Shown here: piece by piece, positions 1 through 11,499 of the stretch
Position numbering within the stretch: the stretch's first letter is position 1
Layout of the letters: every line of letters begins with the position of its first letter
Assembly: GCA_030765055.1 (NCBI GenBank)
Contig: CM060951.1
Coordinates: 51,704,137-51,768,136, forward strand
Source of the DNA: Mantis religiosa
Taxonomy: Eukaryota; Arthropoda; Insecta; Mantodea; Mantidae
Length of the DNA stretch: 64,000 nt
Reading direction: 5' to 3'
Translations under genes and position numbers: made by a program
Notes under the pieces: model-generated
The model's database searches: none
The model's input: the letters and a program-made list of their open reading frames with translations, nothing else
What the model was told of the DNA's origin: nothing

Positions 1-233
1 AAAATGTAAGAGACAGACCAAATATTACTACACAAAATGAAAAGAGATTGAAAAATGTGGATGAAAAAAGGGGAAGAAGATTAAAGTGAGTCAGTTGGAC
101 ATGCAATATTTACAGGAAAGGATTGTGAAGTGAGCAGACAAAATTAAAATCTATCATTCTGTCTTTGCTTCACTTTGTTTATTTATCCTTCTTTATCTCT
201 TTTTTCCGCTTTCTCTCTTTTTTCTTTTTCTTC

Positions 234-234
<1 letters not shown>
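1..234. other. Anonymous AT-rich DNA
   Basis: No coding potential, RNA gene or recognisable repeat seen. It runs into a pyrimidine-rich lead-in to the CT microsatellite. Confidence 0.5.

Positions 235-291
<57 letters not shown>
235..291. repeat. (CT)n microsatellite
   Basis: About 28 uninterrupted TC dinucleotides inside a longer pyrimidine-rich tract. Open frames across it are simple Ser/Leu repeats and are not genes. Confidence 0.97.
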
Positions 292-296
<5 letters not shown>

Positions 297-647
297 TTTC
301 TTTGGATTGTAAAGTGAGCAGAAAACACCTAAATGGAAGAAAGATTAATATAATAGCAAATCACTAAAATTACTGGATTCTAATGCAGACATGATCTACT
401 GATTGGAATAAACACATAGCAATTTAATACATATTGCACCAATATGGGCCAGAACTGAATACTGAAAACATTTTAATATACAAATAAAGTTGGTATATAG
501 AGTGGATGTGTGTGGAATGAAGGACGAGGTCGAAATTTCTCCACACAACCTTATTTTAACATCACATTGTACAACATTGCTTCTTTCTAATTTTAATGTT
601 AAAATACTTCTGCTCTTCTTAAGTGGGAAATATGTTCTCTTCTATCC

Positions 648-650
<3 letters not shown>
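292..650. other. Anonymous DNA
   Basis: AT-rich spacer between two CT arrays. Nothing recognised. Confidence 0.5.

Positions 651-697
<47 letters not shown>
651..697. repeat. (CT)n microsatellite
   Basis: About 23 TC dinucleotides. It produces a Leu-Ser run on the plus strand and an Arg-Glu run on the minus strand; both are artefacts of the repeat. Confidence 0.97.
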
Positions 698-704
<7 letters not shown>

Positions 705-2846
705 GTGGTCGTGCAGAGAACTCAATTCAAGGCCAATATATAGAGACTTGATCTTAAAACATTTGACTGACATACTGCTTTCCCTGATTGCCTGTACTTT
801 CAAGTAACCATATAATAAAAACATAATGTTTATCTTGATTAAATATACCAGAATAAGCTTTTGTGATAATGGTACACAGCAGAATGAGTAGAGAATGTTA
901 TGTGAATCCAGCACATCCGATGTTTATGTTTAAATTACAGGATTTTAAAAGTTTTTGTAATTAAGGTTAAAAGTGGCTGTACAAGACACCTTCTTTGGGA
1001 ACTGTAAAATGTATAAAATGAATGTAAAAATCCTGCCGAAATGAAAAATAAAGAAAAACTTAAGAGATATACCACAAACGTTTAGCTTACTGACACTTTA
1101 AACTTCAACATTAAATGAATAGAAGCGTAAAAATCACGTCATTACATTAAATTTCAATTTATTTTAATGGAAAATGTGAAACTGTGGAAAATATAATAAA
1201 ATAAACTTTATGCAGCCTTGCTTACGTGGCGTTTGTTTAAAAATTCAGTCCACCGAAAGTTGTTACCCACTGAGTCTTCCCTGTTGCTTCCCTTATTGCA
1301 GCACACTTCATTGTGAAAGTATCTTCTTGCTTCATTTGAAACGAGGTGAGACGTTTTAATTAAAAACCTCTGAAGACCAAACAGAAAAAAGACAAACGGA
1401 AAGAGGGAAAGACAGAAAGAAACAAAGAAAAAACAAGAGAATGCAGAAATAAAGAGGAAGAGAAAGAGAACAATAGAACAAGAAGAAGGCACAGAAAGAA
1501 ATCTTTGCGTACAAAGCGTACCAGTAGATAGTATGCGATACTATAGTATGTATGGTACTACATATTGAACAGACAATAAGAACACATATTTCGTGATACA
1601 TGACAAATTGATCCAATACTGCGTTCTTGAAAGACGTTTATCCTATTTTCTAGCGCACTATCTTCACTCCATCTTAATTTACATACCTGGCAGTTTTCTA
1701 TTTGCGTTTAGCAAAAAAGTCTTATTTCAAACTCGCTTGTTCAAATATAATGATGCTTGTGCTTGTGAATGAATAATTTCTTAACAAATCTTACTTGTTG
1801 TCAGACTTCTTTCCTGTTGCTCTCTTTCGGCATGTTATGGTTATGTTATGCTACCTTTATGTTTATATCTTCTTTCATTACACTTCTGTTTTTAATTATC
1901 CGTATTTACTATTTGAATACTTCGAAACTTGGCAAACCGTGTGTATAACGGCATTCAGTTAAAGCAAAGCTTTTCGATAGATTCTCATTTTATATTTGCA
2001 TATTCACTTTAAAGTAACATTCATCTATCCAACACATTTTTTTGTAATTCTATAAGACTGTATTATATTTCACTGCGTGCTTTGCAGTTGAGGAGGAGGA
2101 GGAGCAGGCCTTTCCTTTGGCGAGTCAAATAGCTTTGGTCGGATTTTTAAACCATTCTTCACTGTCCAATGTTGTACTATGTATTTCTCCATTCTCTAAA
2201 CAGAATTTGCAGAACTCCGTATTTTATCCTGTTGTCTATATCACCCGCAATCATTAACGATTTGGTTGTTTTGGCAACATTGTCATCAATTCTAAAACAA
2301 GTATGTTACTGAATGCGATTAGAATCTACAGGTCACTATTTATTCCGTCATTTACGAATTGGTTTCCAGGCGGTGAATATTAAATGGGAAATCAAGAGAG
2401 ACTAATACAAGAAAGTATGACAGTCAATTGCCCAAAATAAAATGGTTTTAAGTATCGTCATACAAAAGGCTGAAGTGACAGCCAAATTTTTATTATAAAG
2501 ACTAAGTAATGACCGGTTTCGTAGAAGTAGGTACAGTTTTTTCTTTTAACTTGAACGCTGGCACTTAATTTAAAATGTTAGTTACTTTTGACAAAAGAAA
2601 TTTAATTTGAGGTGCAGATATTTTTTGAAAATCTTGAAAATATAGTGAACTTAAGCAGGAAGTTTGGTGTTTAACAGTTTTTTTGTTTTTAAGTTCATAG
2701 ATTAATAATTTAAAGTTAATTTTTCTCCCTCCGCAAGAGATCACTAAATATACATGTAAGAGTACTTCTAAAATATGATATATGGAATAAGTTGGCGCTG
2801 AAGATAGTAAAAATGTTTTCCTAATTACAAACAGTTTGTGAAACTA
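698..2846. other. Anonymous DNA with a purine-rich tract
   Basis: No gene or repeat family recognised. About 1377-1500 is strongly purine-rich (interrupted GA and AGAA units) on the plus strand and generates Phe/Leu/Ser-rich minus-strand frames. A GGA run lies at about 2090-2105. The remainder is AT-rich and broken by stops in all frames. Confidence 0.45.
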
Positions 2847-3770
2847 TGAGGGCTGTTCAATAAAGAATGATCATAATATTTTATGGTCATAATTTTTTAT
2901 GGTCATAATTTTTCGCACTAAAATTCAAACTTATTATATACTGTTAGCTTAATGTGAAGCAAACACGCCATAATAATTTCATTGTTGGTACTCCTGGTTG
3001 CAGCCTGTGAGAACCAAACAAGTTCAGACATGTTCGTGTCGTCTACCGGTGCAATTGAGGTAACATGCAGTTAAAGTTAATGTTAGAGAAAGATCCGGAA
3101 TTTCTTTCAAACGTAATCACTGCTGATGAAACTTGGCTACATCATTTTGATCCTGAGAGCAAACAGCACAGCTCAGTGTGGAAATATTCTTCATCACCAA
3201 CCCCCAAAAAGCAAATGTGGTTGCTTCTGCTGCGAAAGTTATGGTCATCTCATTCTTTGGTATCCATGGAATTGTTTATTAGCATGTTGTACCTTCACAC
3301 ACATCAGTAACTGGACAATACTACAGGGATGTCCTGAAAACATTTCAAGTTCATATTAGGCGCAATAGACCATATTTCCGTGAAGCAGGCTGGATGCTGC
3401 ACCAAGATAAGCCGCGGCCGCATATTGCCAATGTTATTGCTAAATATCTTGCAAAAATCAACGTGAAGTGCATCCCTAACCGTCCCTATAGTCCGGATTT
3501 AGCCCCATGTGACTCTTTTCTATTCCCTAACTTAAAGAAACGCCTTCGTGGGAGGCATTATCCATCTTCAGAAGCAGTGGTGAAGGCTGCGGAGGCAATT
3601 TTGAAGGATCTTTCAAAAATGTTTTCCAGCATGTCTTTGAAAACTGGCAGAAACGCTGGAACAAGTGAATCGCACTCAGGGGAGATTATTTTGAGAAGGA
3701 CCATCAAAATTATGATTTTTATGATTTTACATTGTAAAAAAATTGATCGTTCTTTATTGAACAGCCCACG
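2847..3770 (+). mobile_element. mariner element, internally deleted
   Basis: A DNA transposon of the mariner branch of the Tc1/mariner superfamily. Its ends are inverted: GGGCTGTTCAATAAAGAA near 2850 is mirrored near 3750-3767, and TA dinucleotides flank both ends (2845-2846 and 3771-3772). It is about 0.92 kb against about 1.3 kb for a complete mariner. Compared with the second copy at 34483, roughly 0.4 kb encoding the helix-turn-helix half of the transposase is missing, the join lying near 3055-3065. It should be non-autonomous. The only proteins visible are the two catalytic-domain pieces listed separately. Confidence 0.9.
3065..3700 (+). pseudogene. mariner transposase fragment, catalytic domain, frameshifted
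   Basis: The catalytic half of a mariner transposase, which would cut and join transposon ends at TA sites. The first block (3065-3310) holds ITADETWLHHFDPESKQ, the first-aspartate motif. After a frameshift, 3394-3700 holds a His-Gln-Asp block (normally HDNARPH) with the second aspartate, then YSPDLAPCDSFLFP with the third, the D,D34D pattern of mariner. The N-terminal DNA-binding region is absent and there is no shared frame, so no active enzyme can be made. The start at 3065 is only an internal Met after the deletion join. Close to the copy at 34684 in every block. Confidence 0.88.
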
Positions 3771-4559
3771 TATGTTACCTGAGCTACTCCTTGGAAGCAA
3801 TGTTCTCCCTGAGCAGTGTATGCTATCTGCGTTTGATCGTAGTTTTCAAAGCGATGTTGCCTAAAGGTAAAGTTACAATTAAGGGATACAATTACGTGAA
3901 ATAGACACTAAGGTGTTCTTAAAACCAACTTCACGTTGGAGGAAAATATTCTAATTCCTCTGATTAGCTAATAGTAGACATGAACAAATTCCAATTGGAT
4001 GGAAGTGGATATCGTGTGGATATCGAGATCCACTCCATCCAATGAAAGATGTGACTGTAGGAGAGGTGCCGACGGACAATGAGTATTGCGTGTTCGTTGC
4101 TGGATGTTGGTCTACTTTTAAAATGGACTACTGCATAATATGAGCAGAATACGGAATATGAGAAGGTACTGCAGATGCATCATGTATCTGATCAATGTAT
4201 AAGTTGTATGAAAAAACCTCTGGCTGCGAAAAGCACACAATATTGCATATATAGAGAACTTCATTTAAAACCTAATGGACACGCGGCATTTCGCCTGTGC
4301 ATCACACACGGCTTTCCTCCTACTTAAACTCCTTGCCTAAAGCATGTTCTTGCCTTATAGAAGATGCTGGAAATGTCATCCACCTTCGTTAGTTAGACAA
4401 AAATTATATCGGGAGAACACATTCTGATTTACACGATTAAGTTGCGCCGCTATAATGTTTATTGTCATATTTTTGTATTTCTTATTTTTTTATTTAATTT
4501 TAATTTTTCTATTTTTTATTTTATTGCTGTAATATTGTTTTATTTCTTCTAGTGTATGA
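3771..4559. other. Anonymous DNA with a small hairpin
   Basis: No gene found. An imperfect inverted repeat lies at about 4000-4041 (GGATGGAAGTGGAT against ATCCACTCCATCC with a GATATC-rich loop). The region 4440-4560 is nearly pure AT. Confidence 0.4.
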
Positions 4560-5010
4560 GGATTTGTGTAGTAAACTTGTTTTTCAAGTTACCCCAGAAG
4601 CAAAAATCACACTTTGTTAGATCGGTGGAGTGAGAGGGCCATTCGCCACCACCAATCCATTCTGCCTTTAAACATTTTCCCAATTTTATTCATGGATTTC
4701 TCTGCTGTATGTGCAGTAGCGGAATCTTGTTGAAACAGCCCATATGATTTCTCTTCTATCAGTTCTTGATAAAATGTCAAAATGTCATTCAGTTTCTCTC
4801 TGCATTTAGTGTGCTTGTAGACTATTGGACACATTATGCATCTAGCACACCAAAATCCAACTTTCCGATCATATTGAGGATCTTCTTGAACGCGATGTGG
4901 ATTTACAAAGGCCCAGTACTGACTACTATGAGTGTTAACACGATCACTGAGGTGAAACCACGCCTCATCGGGAAAGAACAAGCTCTGGACCGATTAAATT
5001 ATTTGTAATA
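4560..5010 (-). pseudogene. DDE transposase fossil (insect Tc3/mariner-like group)
   Basis: Read on the minus strand, 4981 down to about 4655 gives FFPDEAWFHLSDRVN (first catalytic Asp), then DPQYDRKVGFWCA, then GLFQQDSATAHTA (second Asp). After a frameshift near 4650 the frame continues as a WP-S-STDLTKCDF-FWG block that carries the third Asp. This block order is typical of a large group of insect transposases usually labelled Tc3- or mariner-like. The N-terminal DNA-binding part was not recognised upstream (5010-5400), and no terminal repeats were found. It is a decayed fragment. The family label is inference from motifs; that it is a DDE transposase is firmer. Confidence 0.75.
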
Positions 5011-6004
5011 ATTTAGTTGCTCTATGTGCAGAAGACTTTGATATTCCCCGTGCACAATGGCAGCCGGTCGCCGGAGAGGCGAAACGCCGAGTGCTCCGTT
5101 AGATTCTAAATGAAGAACCTTGTACACACACATACAGACATTACAAAGTGTGTAATGGTGTCTCGCAACCACGCATTCCTATTTGCGCAGTCGACTCGTT
5201 TACGAGATATTTTGCTCCAGTTTACCTGTACATGCTTCTGGTTGTGATGAAGTTTTAAATCAGCGGTACAGCATCTCTGCGAGCCAATGTCTCACAATTA
5301 AGCAGGTCTTAAGCTCACATAAGCAGGACAGAGATAAATGTAATTCAGCCAATGCAGAAGGATGGTTTGCAACATCACACTTCACGTCAGTAGCACAATG
5401 CTGAGCAGCACCGACCTATACGTAAGTCAAACAGCACGCAATTATTTCCTGTTCTCCACTGGGTCTCGGAGCACAACACTCATTTCTTATTTCTACTATG
5501 CCACTGCATAGGACCATTACTTACTTTAAAGTAATGAAAGGGTGCTGCGTTTCTCCAGAAAACAGGGAGGAAAATAATAACCGTAACGGTATCTATGCGT
5601 TGCTTTTGTCCTACTATTTGTCCAACCATTAAGGACACAGAAAGCCCAGCATCTGTATCAAAAATTAGATATCATTTCACCTAAAATTTGTAAGATATCT
5701 TGGTAAAACTAAGGAAGAAAAAATTCAGAAGACGCTGTGTACGCTCCTCTGTTCTCAATAATTACTGAAATGAAAAATTACACAAATGTCCAATTAATTT
5801 GCATTCTCAAGATTTTTAGGTAATTTCTTTGCATATGTTCGCTATTGCTGGGAAGAGCATTTTAGTACCTAGTTTCTCTACTACGTATAGTAGGGAAAAA
5901 GTATAGTATTCTTACCCAAATAGATGTATTTTGAGGCGTCTCGAAGTAGTTTTAGTAAAAGTTTCAATAGTGTGTCTGAACAGCATCACTTAAAAAGGAA
6001 GAGT
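5011..6004. other. Anonymous DNA
   Basis: The first 400 bp may be the decayed 5' part of the transposon whose catalytic domain lies at 4560-5010, but no motif survives. The remainder is AT-rich with no recognised feature. Confidence 0.35.
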
Positions 6005-6205
6005 AAACTATTTTATCGACCTCCAAAGTAGATAATCTCGAACGATGAATGAAATGGATGAAATGATGCATAATAAGCCCAGGCTCTTAGGAATTTAGAG
6101 TATCTGATGATCATCTTTCAGGATTAGGAAAAACCTAAACAGTAATCTTATACAGATAACTTGCTTAGAGTGTGAGACAGACCACCGTCCCCACGCCAGG
6201 ACTCG
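6005..6205 (-). mobile_element. SINE-A copy, degenerate
   Basis: The minus strand carries a worn copy of the same tRNA-derived SINE seen intact at 54834. The body shows AACGATGAATGAAATGG near 6043 and a TTTCAGGATTAGGAAAAACC block, and the B-box remnant appears as the complement of GGACTCGAAGAG near 6200. No clear target-site duplication was found. Confidence 0.7.
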
Positions 6206-6589
6206 AAGAGTCAGTTAGGTATCGAAATGATATCAAGTTCCCCATCTTCAGAAATGTTGTCAAGAAAATATAGCTTTTCTAAAAAATGCTTTTTCATTAC
6301 CATAATAAAAATACAATTTAAGATATTTTCGCAACAAATCAAACACTTATTTAAAATTGTATGGAACTAGCCTGTGAAATCCACTATAATTTGGACGGAT
6401 TTGCATAACTGGTAAACAGTAAGAGATAAATATTACTACCCAAAAATGTACGCAGATCTCGTTACGACAGCTATTAATATAACATACATTTGTTTATGAA
6501 ATCAACTACTTCCGAGATATTCCTAACTATGGGCTTGTATTTTATATTACTTATCGTTTCTCAAATGTAAAGTCATGAGATATCTTTTT
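6206..6589. other. Anonymous DNA sharing a motif with 42300
   Basis: No gene found. The stretch TTGCATAACTGGTA followed by TAAGAGATA at about 6402-6427 recurs at about 42297-42325, pointing to an unclassified dispersed repeat. Confidence 0.3.
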
Positions 6590-7315
6590 CTTATTTTGTA
6601 TTTTCTATTTTGTTTTTGTTTGCTTGCTTGTTTTCTTACGTTTTTGTTCTTTCTCTCCACATCCTCCCGTTCTTGGCCATACAGAAGTAGATTTTCAAAC
6701 CACTACATTGTGCATATTCCAGAATTTTACAATTTACAACTTTTGGCTACATTTATTTGTCTTTACCTTGTTGCTACCTTGGCTTACATGACACCCTGGT
6801 CTTCTGCTCTGCCAGGTAGCTCTTAACCTCCATGCTTCCTTGTTACTTAATTAGTCCCATTCTTCCCCCTCGTCTTCCTTTGCTATATTCTTTATATTTC
6901 TGGCCCATTTTTCTTTTACTTTCTGCAAGAACTTAACAATACTTCTTTACTTCTTATCCTCCCTGCCCGTTAACATTTATATAGCTACTATCCTCTTTTC
7001 TACTTTCTCCCATTTCTCCTCCCAAACCTTTTCTCTCCACATGCAGCCTCCTCGAATTCTGTTAGATGGTGTTCTATGCTTTCTTTTGCCCTCACACAAT
7101 TCACAAATTCCCTTTTCTCTACTTCTTATCCCTCTTAGAAATATTCCTGTTCTCATCCAAGCTAACCCTTCTCTCTCTTGCCTATTGCAGTAATCTACAT
7201 ATGCTTCTTGTCCCCAATTTATTTTATTTGCTTGTACAATTGTAATGATTTCATATTTTCTAAAATTCCCCATATTTCCTGTCTTTCTATATCTTCTATT
7301 CTGCATTTTACTAAT
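6590..7315 (-). pseudogene. LINE 3' end: reverse-transcriptase C-terminus and 3' UTR fossil
   Basis: On the minus strand, 7306 down to about 7090 encodes a C-terminal tail typical of non-LTR retrotransposon polyproteins: INWGQEAYVDYCNRQEREGL, then MRTGIFLRGIRSREKGICELC, the start of the zinc-knuckle-like block that closes many LINE ORF2 proteins. The His partner block (EHHLTEFEEAACGEKR) follows in another frame, so at least one frameshift is present. Further left lies a non-coding stretch ending in an A-rich tail (in minus orientation) near 6590-6650. The 5' part is missing, as usual for LINE insertions. The clade is not resolved. Confidence 0.65.
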
Positions 7316-9181
7316 TTACCCACATCGCTTGTATTATAGCGACTTGTTCTTAAGAGTTTATTATCGCTTCTGCTTATGTTATAGGTACAAGAAAATATTC
7401 AAATGTTTATCTGGTTTGAAATAAAATAGACAGAAGAATAAGCCGTTGTTACAATACTTAGTTTGCACAAGATTACGGGAGACGAGGTAAATACGACATA
7501 TCAGAATGTTTTTCTTTTTTTCTTGTTGTAATATTTTTTTCTCAAGATACCAAAATATGTACTGGTATTACAAAGGGTATATCTTGAAATTGTTGTATAT
7601 GGATGCCAATTTTTCCTGATTTTAATGAAATTTTAAATAGCTTGGAAGCACGATTGGAGAAAGAATGCCTATCTTTAAAGTTCACTATTTCTGTGACACT
7701 ATTAACCATTTTAAGTTCGAATATTTTCAATTTCTCATAGGATGGCGCACATCAAACGGCTTCATTAACAGTTGACTGACTTATTCTTCCTCATAAATGT
7801 GTGCTACCTAACGAAACCAACTCTATGTATTAATTTATTGTGAATAATATGAAGTGGGTAAGAAAATTATTTTAATGCCATTAGAGTGTTGAATAAGCAT
7901 TAATTGTAATGCGTAGATTCTTACTTATTAGACTTTTAAATATAACACATTATCAAATGCCAGTAAAAATAATGGTTCTTGTCATTTAATACGATTAACG
8001 AATGAATTACAATGAAGTGTGAGATGTACATGTAGATAATATATTCAAACTGTAGGGAATATTTGTTCATGAATGAGCGTTACCAACACAAACAAAGCTT
8101 ACTGTTGCATATTAAATGAAGTCTGCCTTTTTTGACCGACACCAACAGTAACCTATTAACATGATGCCACTCCAAACAAAATTACCATTTAAAACAACCG
8201 TATATTATTAAATGGTGCTTTTGATTTATGCCACAGAAAACAATACTGGATCATTATTTTAAAAGTTAAAACATGTTGTCTGATTTTTAAATTATGTAAC
8301 AGTTTAGCATACTAAATATTGGTTCGCTGATATTGAAACAAAAGCCCTTTAAAGCTAATGAAATATTTGGCGGTAATTATCTGGCGCTTCAAGCAGCTAG
8401 TAGGGGTTCGTATCATTAGGATGTCGAATTTTGACAGTATGACTTAAGTAAGGACCATTGTTAACGGTCCTGATATTTAATATAAAAAGTCATTACTTCA
8501 CAAGTTACGGCTCCATAATTTAATACGAATTTAAATGTTAGTATTTTTATGGAATTAAGATTCCATAAAACAAATTGTGTAAACTGAATTATTTTTACAT
8601 CAAATTATGCAAATATCTACATAAACATTTTATTTTAATTTAGACCAAAATTGTTACACTATTTTCACACTTTCTTCATAATATACTTGGAAGTAATATC
8701 ATATTCGCAACAATTATTTTTAAGTTCTCAACTGGTTATCTATAGTAAATAGGGGAACTATTAAACTCTATTGGAAAAAATATGATACCAAAATCTCATA
8801 TCGGAAACACAAGTTCTCTATTTCCGGTATCCAAAGAATGCATTTTTAAAAAAACTACACCTATTGATCCTCCATGTACAATGTTGGGCCTCGTGAATAC
8901 TTACGCGACCTTCCGGAAGGGGAGAATACTTAAGAGGTTCTGGATTATTTAAAAAAATTGTTTGGGTTCCTTTCTTTACTATACATATAGATGTAGATAT
9001 TTCTTCTGAAGAGGCGGAAATTCCTGGATCAGCATCTCGTTGCAATAATACTGACTTCGTGGCTCAATATATTTGCAGCATAATGCATCAATGGTCTCTT
9101 TCTTGCATTAAGGATATCGTAATTATTCGCATGCTGTTAGCTGATATATTATTTGAAGATCGCCATTATAAACTATTATAT
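7316..9181. other. Anonymous AT-rich DNA
   Basis: No gene, RNA or recognised repeat. A 12-bp perfect palindrome (CCTTCCGGAAGG) near 8910 is the only local structure noted. Confidence 0.45.
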
Positions 9182-9662
9182 GTTTCAAATGGGAAGGTGT
9201 TTGTCCTTGAGCGCTACTAGGTGAGCAACCAATCGGAGTCCTGCGGTGTTGTCGTATTGCATTCCCGCTAACTGGTGTGTGAGGAGCGCCAACCTATCAA
9301 TCTGTATGAAATACTATTCGCGCTAAGACAAAAATTCAGATTTGGCCAAAACTGATCCATGTGGATGGTAGATAGTAATGTATCTAACACAACCATGAAC
9401 AATAAATCACGACGTAAGCACTATATGAATATCATTATTGGTTGACATGTATGCGTGTACGTATATTTGTAATTACTCAGAACTGAAACGTAAATGTTTG
9501 ACATGACGTGATGAAAGAATTACTTTGAATAAGCTAATTCGAGCGAGAGGAAACAAATTTCCTGCTGCTCTGGCAGAACGTGTCTGGTCACATTTACTCA
9601 GAACTGAAACGTAAATGTTTGACATGACGTGATGAAAGTGGTTCAAAGTGGTTGGTGTGTAT

Positions 9663-10125
9663 TGTGACTTTGTGGGTTCGTGAAATTAAAAGTCCAACTG
9701 CACAAACTCAACACTTGCCGATTACACAGAATTATGTAGCGCACACAATTACAATTCGCCAGTTCGTCTGTCACAGGTCCACTCTACACTCACAATTACG
9801 TACAATGCCTCTGATACACGTACAGTCTTCCGGTCCGTTCACTCACTCGCCGCTCCTCACGGCTGCTTGCCAAGAACTGAACTGAACTGACTCGCCAACT
9901 GCAGCCCCTATTTATTGGAAGACAATTGTTTCTGGAAGTCTCGCGGTTCAGTGAATCATCCTGTAGGTTCCAGACTTCAGGGAGGGGAAAGAGATGGCTA
10001 GTGATGTTTTTCCAACTATCCCCTCATTAGCGCTACAAGATAAATGGGTAGGCGTGACTGAATGCTTCCCGTCTGGTCTCTACCTGCCAGCTGATCCTAT
10101 GGGGAGTTCCGAAGTTCGGGTGACA
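9663..10125 (-). mobile_element. Solo LTR, subfamily alpha
   Basis: A 463-bp isolated long terminal repeat in minus orientation, starting TGTCACCCGAACTTCGG on its own strand and ending AAAGTCACA, bounded by the 4-bp duplication GTAT (9659-9662 and 10126-10129). TG..CA ends and an element-strand TATA-like AATAAATAGG support an LTR. No internal gag-pol or partner LTR is present, so this is the product of LTR-LTR recombination. It interrupts the DNA element at 9182-10875 and is therefore younger than it. Most likely Ty3/gypsy; that is inference. Confidence 0.9.
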
Positions 10126-10386
10126 GTATGTATGTACATATATTTTTAATTACTCAGAACTGAAATTTAAACTACTGCCTGACCTGCTAAAAGAATTGCT
10201 GTGAATAAATCAAGGTATTAAATTCGAGAAAAAGCAAACACTTCATTTCCTGTTACCCCGTGGAATGCTGTATGCTTATGTTTATGAATGAATGCTGGAT
10301 AAAAAATGTTTATTTACTCTGGAGAGTTTAGATCAATATCATTCAGTTGTCTTTACACAACAGTAGAGTAAGAGTTAAATAGTACA

Positions 10387-10620
10387 ATGGCTTCTTGCGG
10401 TGAATTTAGTGGTGAGTCAAAAAGGCAATTATTGGGAAGTCAGGCTTGAAGTATTGTTTTTAAGGTGTACACGTTCTTAAAAAAATTGGGCAATGAGGAA
10501 TATAGAAATCAGCTCGATTTCAAAAATGCTCTCAACGACTTTCTGCTGAAGCGTATGGTGTAGGTAAAACAAGTGTTTCCGGCATTTGGATTAGAAAAGC
10601 AGGCAATTCCTAAACTATAA
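10387..10620 (+). pseudogene. Transposase N-terminal helix-turn-helix remnant
   Basis: From an ATG at 10387 the frame gives a short leader, a stop, then VYTFLKKLGNEEYRNQLDFKNA. Shifting frame at about 10532 gives TQRLSAEAYGVGKTSVS. Together these resemble the N-terminal helix-turn-helix of arthropod DDE transposases (a VYxFxKxL helix, then a Q-x-x-AEAxGVSxxTV recognition block). It ends there; no catalytic domain follows before the right terminus. The element is therefore an internally deleted derivative. Family assignment is inference from pattern. Confidence 0.45.
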
Positions 10621-10875
10621 TTATAGTTATAGTATTTAAAAATATGCATAATTCGCGAAAATGCTTTTTCCAATTTTGATTTTGGCAACTGCATCATTGT
10701 AAAAGGTTGTAAAATATAATTCGATTACCCTTACATCTAGCGCCAAACAGACCTGCATGTTGTATGAGTATGCGAGGGAGAGGGAAATATAAAAGGAGTG
10801 GGGTAACAAGCTGGCAACGCTGAGTGTGATACGGCATCTGATTAGCTGGACTCCAGAACCCTTCCCATTTGAAAC

Positions 10876-11211
10876 GAATAATAGTAGTGAGATGGTCGGT
10901 GAGATTTCATTTGTTGATAGACATTTGTGATAGTCGCTGGCAAGTCAGGCAGTGGAGAGATGACTTATAAGCGTTGCAACAGCTGTGGATTCAGTGGACA
11001 TTTAAAGGCATTTCAAGTACATGTAGTATACACATTTGATGCTTTGTTTGCAAGCACTTCATTTAGCGAAGTGTTCAGTAGTGTTATGCGGAATCATTTG
11101 TAAGTGTTTAATTACTTTAACCGTTATATTATATTCAGAACTTTAGTGCCTTCTATATCACATAGATATTCTTGTTGCCGCTGCTGACTAACAGCCAGTA
11201 AGGATGGCAAA
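10876..11211. other. Anonymous DNA between two transposons
   Basis: No coding or repeat signature recognised between the right terminus of the GTTTCAAATGGG element and the Tc1 fossil. Confidence 0.4.
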
Positions 11212-11499
11212 CGCGTACTGGCACACACAGTCAAGGAAAAAAGTATCCATACACCAGTGTTTATGTCGAAAACTTAATTTATTAGAACTTCAGTGAACAT
11301 CCAGAGAGATTATAATGTAAACTAACGCTATACTTCCTCCTGAATCATAGATATAAATGCATTACCTAAATTACTTCTATTCAAAAAGTAAATAAAACGT
11401 TTGTACCAGCTGGTTTCTCAAAGTATTCATTCAAAGAAAATGACAGTTTAAATACAATAAAATAACAAAATTAATACTTTGTAGGCAACCCTCTTCTAC

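Larger units (their letters stand above)
9182..10875 (+). mobile_element. TIR DNA element, GTTTCAAATGGG family, copy 1
   Basis: An element bounded by inverted termini: GTTTCAAATGGGAAGG at 9182 and its complement CCTTCCCATTTGAAAC ending at 10875. It matches copy 2 (22060-24281) along both flanks, including TCCTTGAGCGCTAC near the left end and CTTACATCTAGCGCCA near the right end. It is split by a solo LTR (9663-10125). Only a broken N-terminal transposase remnant remains inside. Target-site duplications were not identified, so the superfamily is undecided. Confidence 0.75.

Noticed and set aside
490..914. Frames with Leu-Ser and Arg-Glu runs on opposite strands
   Set aside because: Products of the CT/GA microsatellite. 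The same applies at 17789-18028, 24715-24952 and 55018-55323 (AC repeat).
4000..4041. Hairpin as a terminator or a transposon end
   Set aside because: Short, imperfect and isolated. No T run and no element boundary nearby.
6575..6826. Hydrophobic 83-residue frame suggesting a membrane protein
   Set aside because: T-rich complement of the LINE fossil's A-rich 3' region. Hydrophobicity follows from composition.
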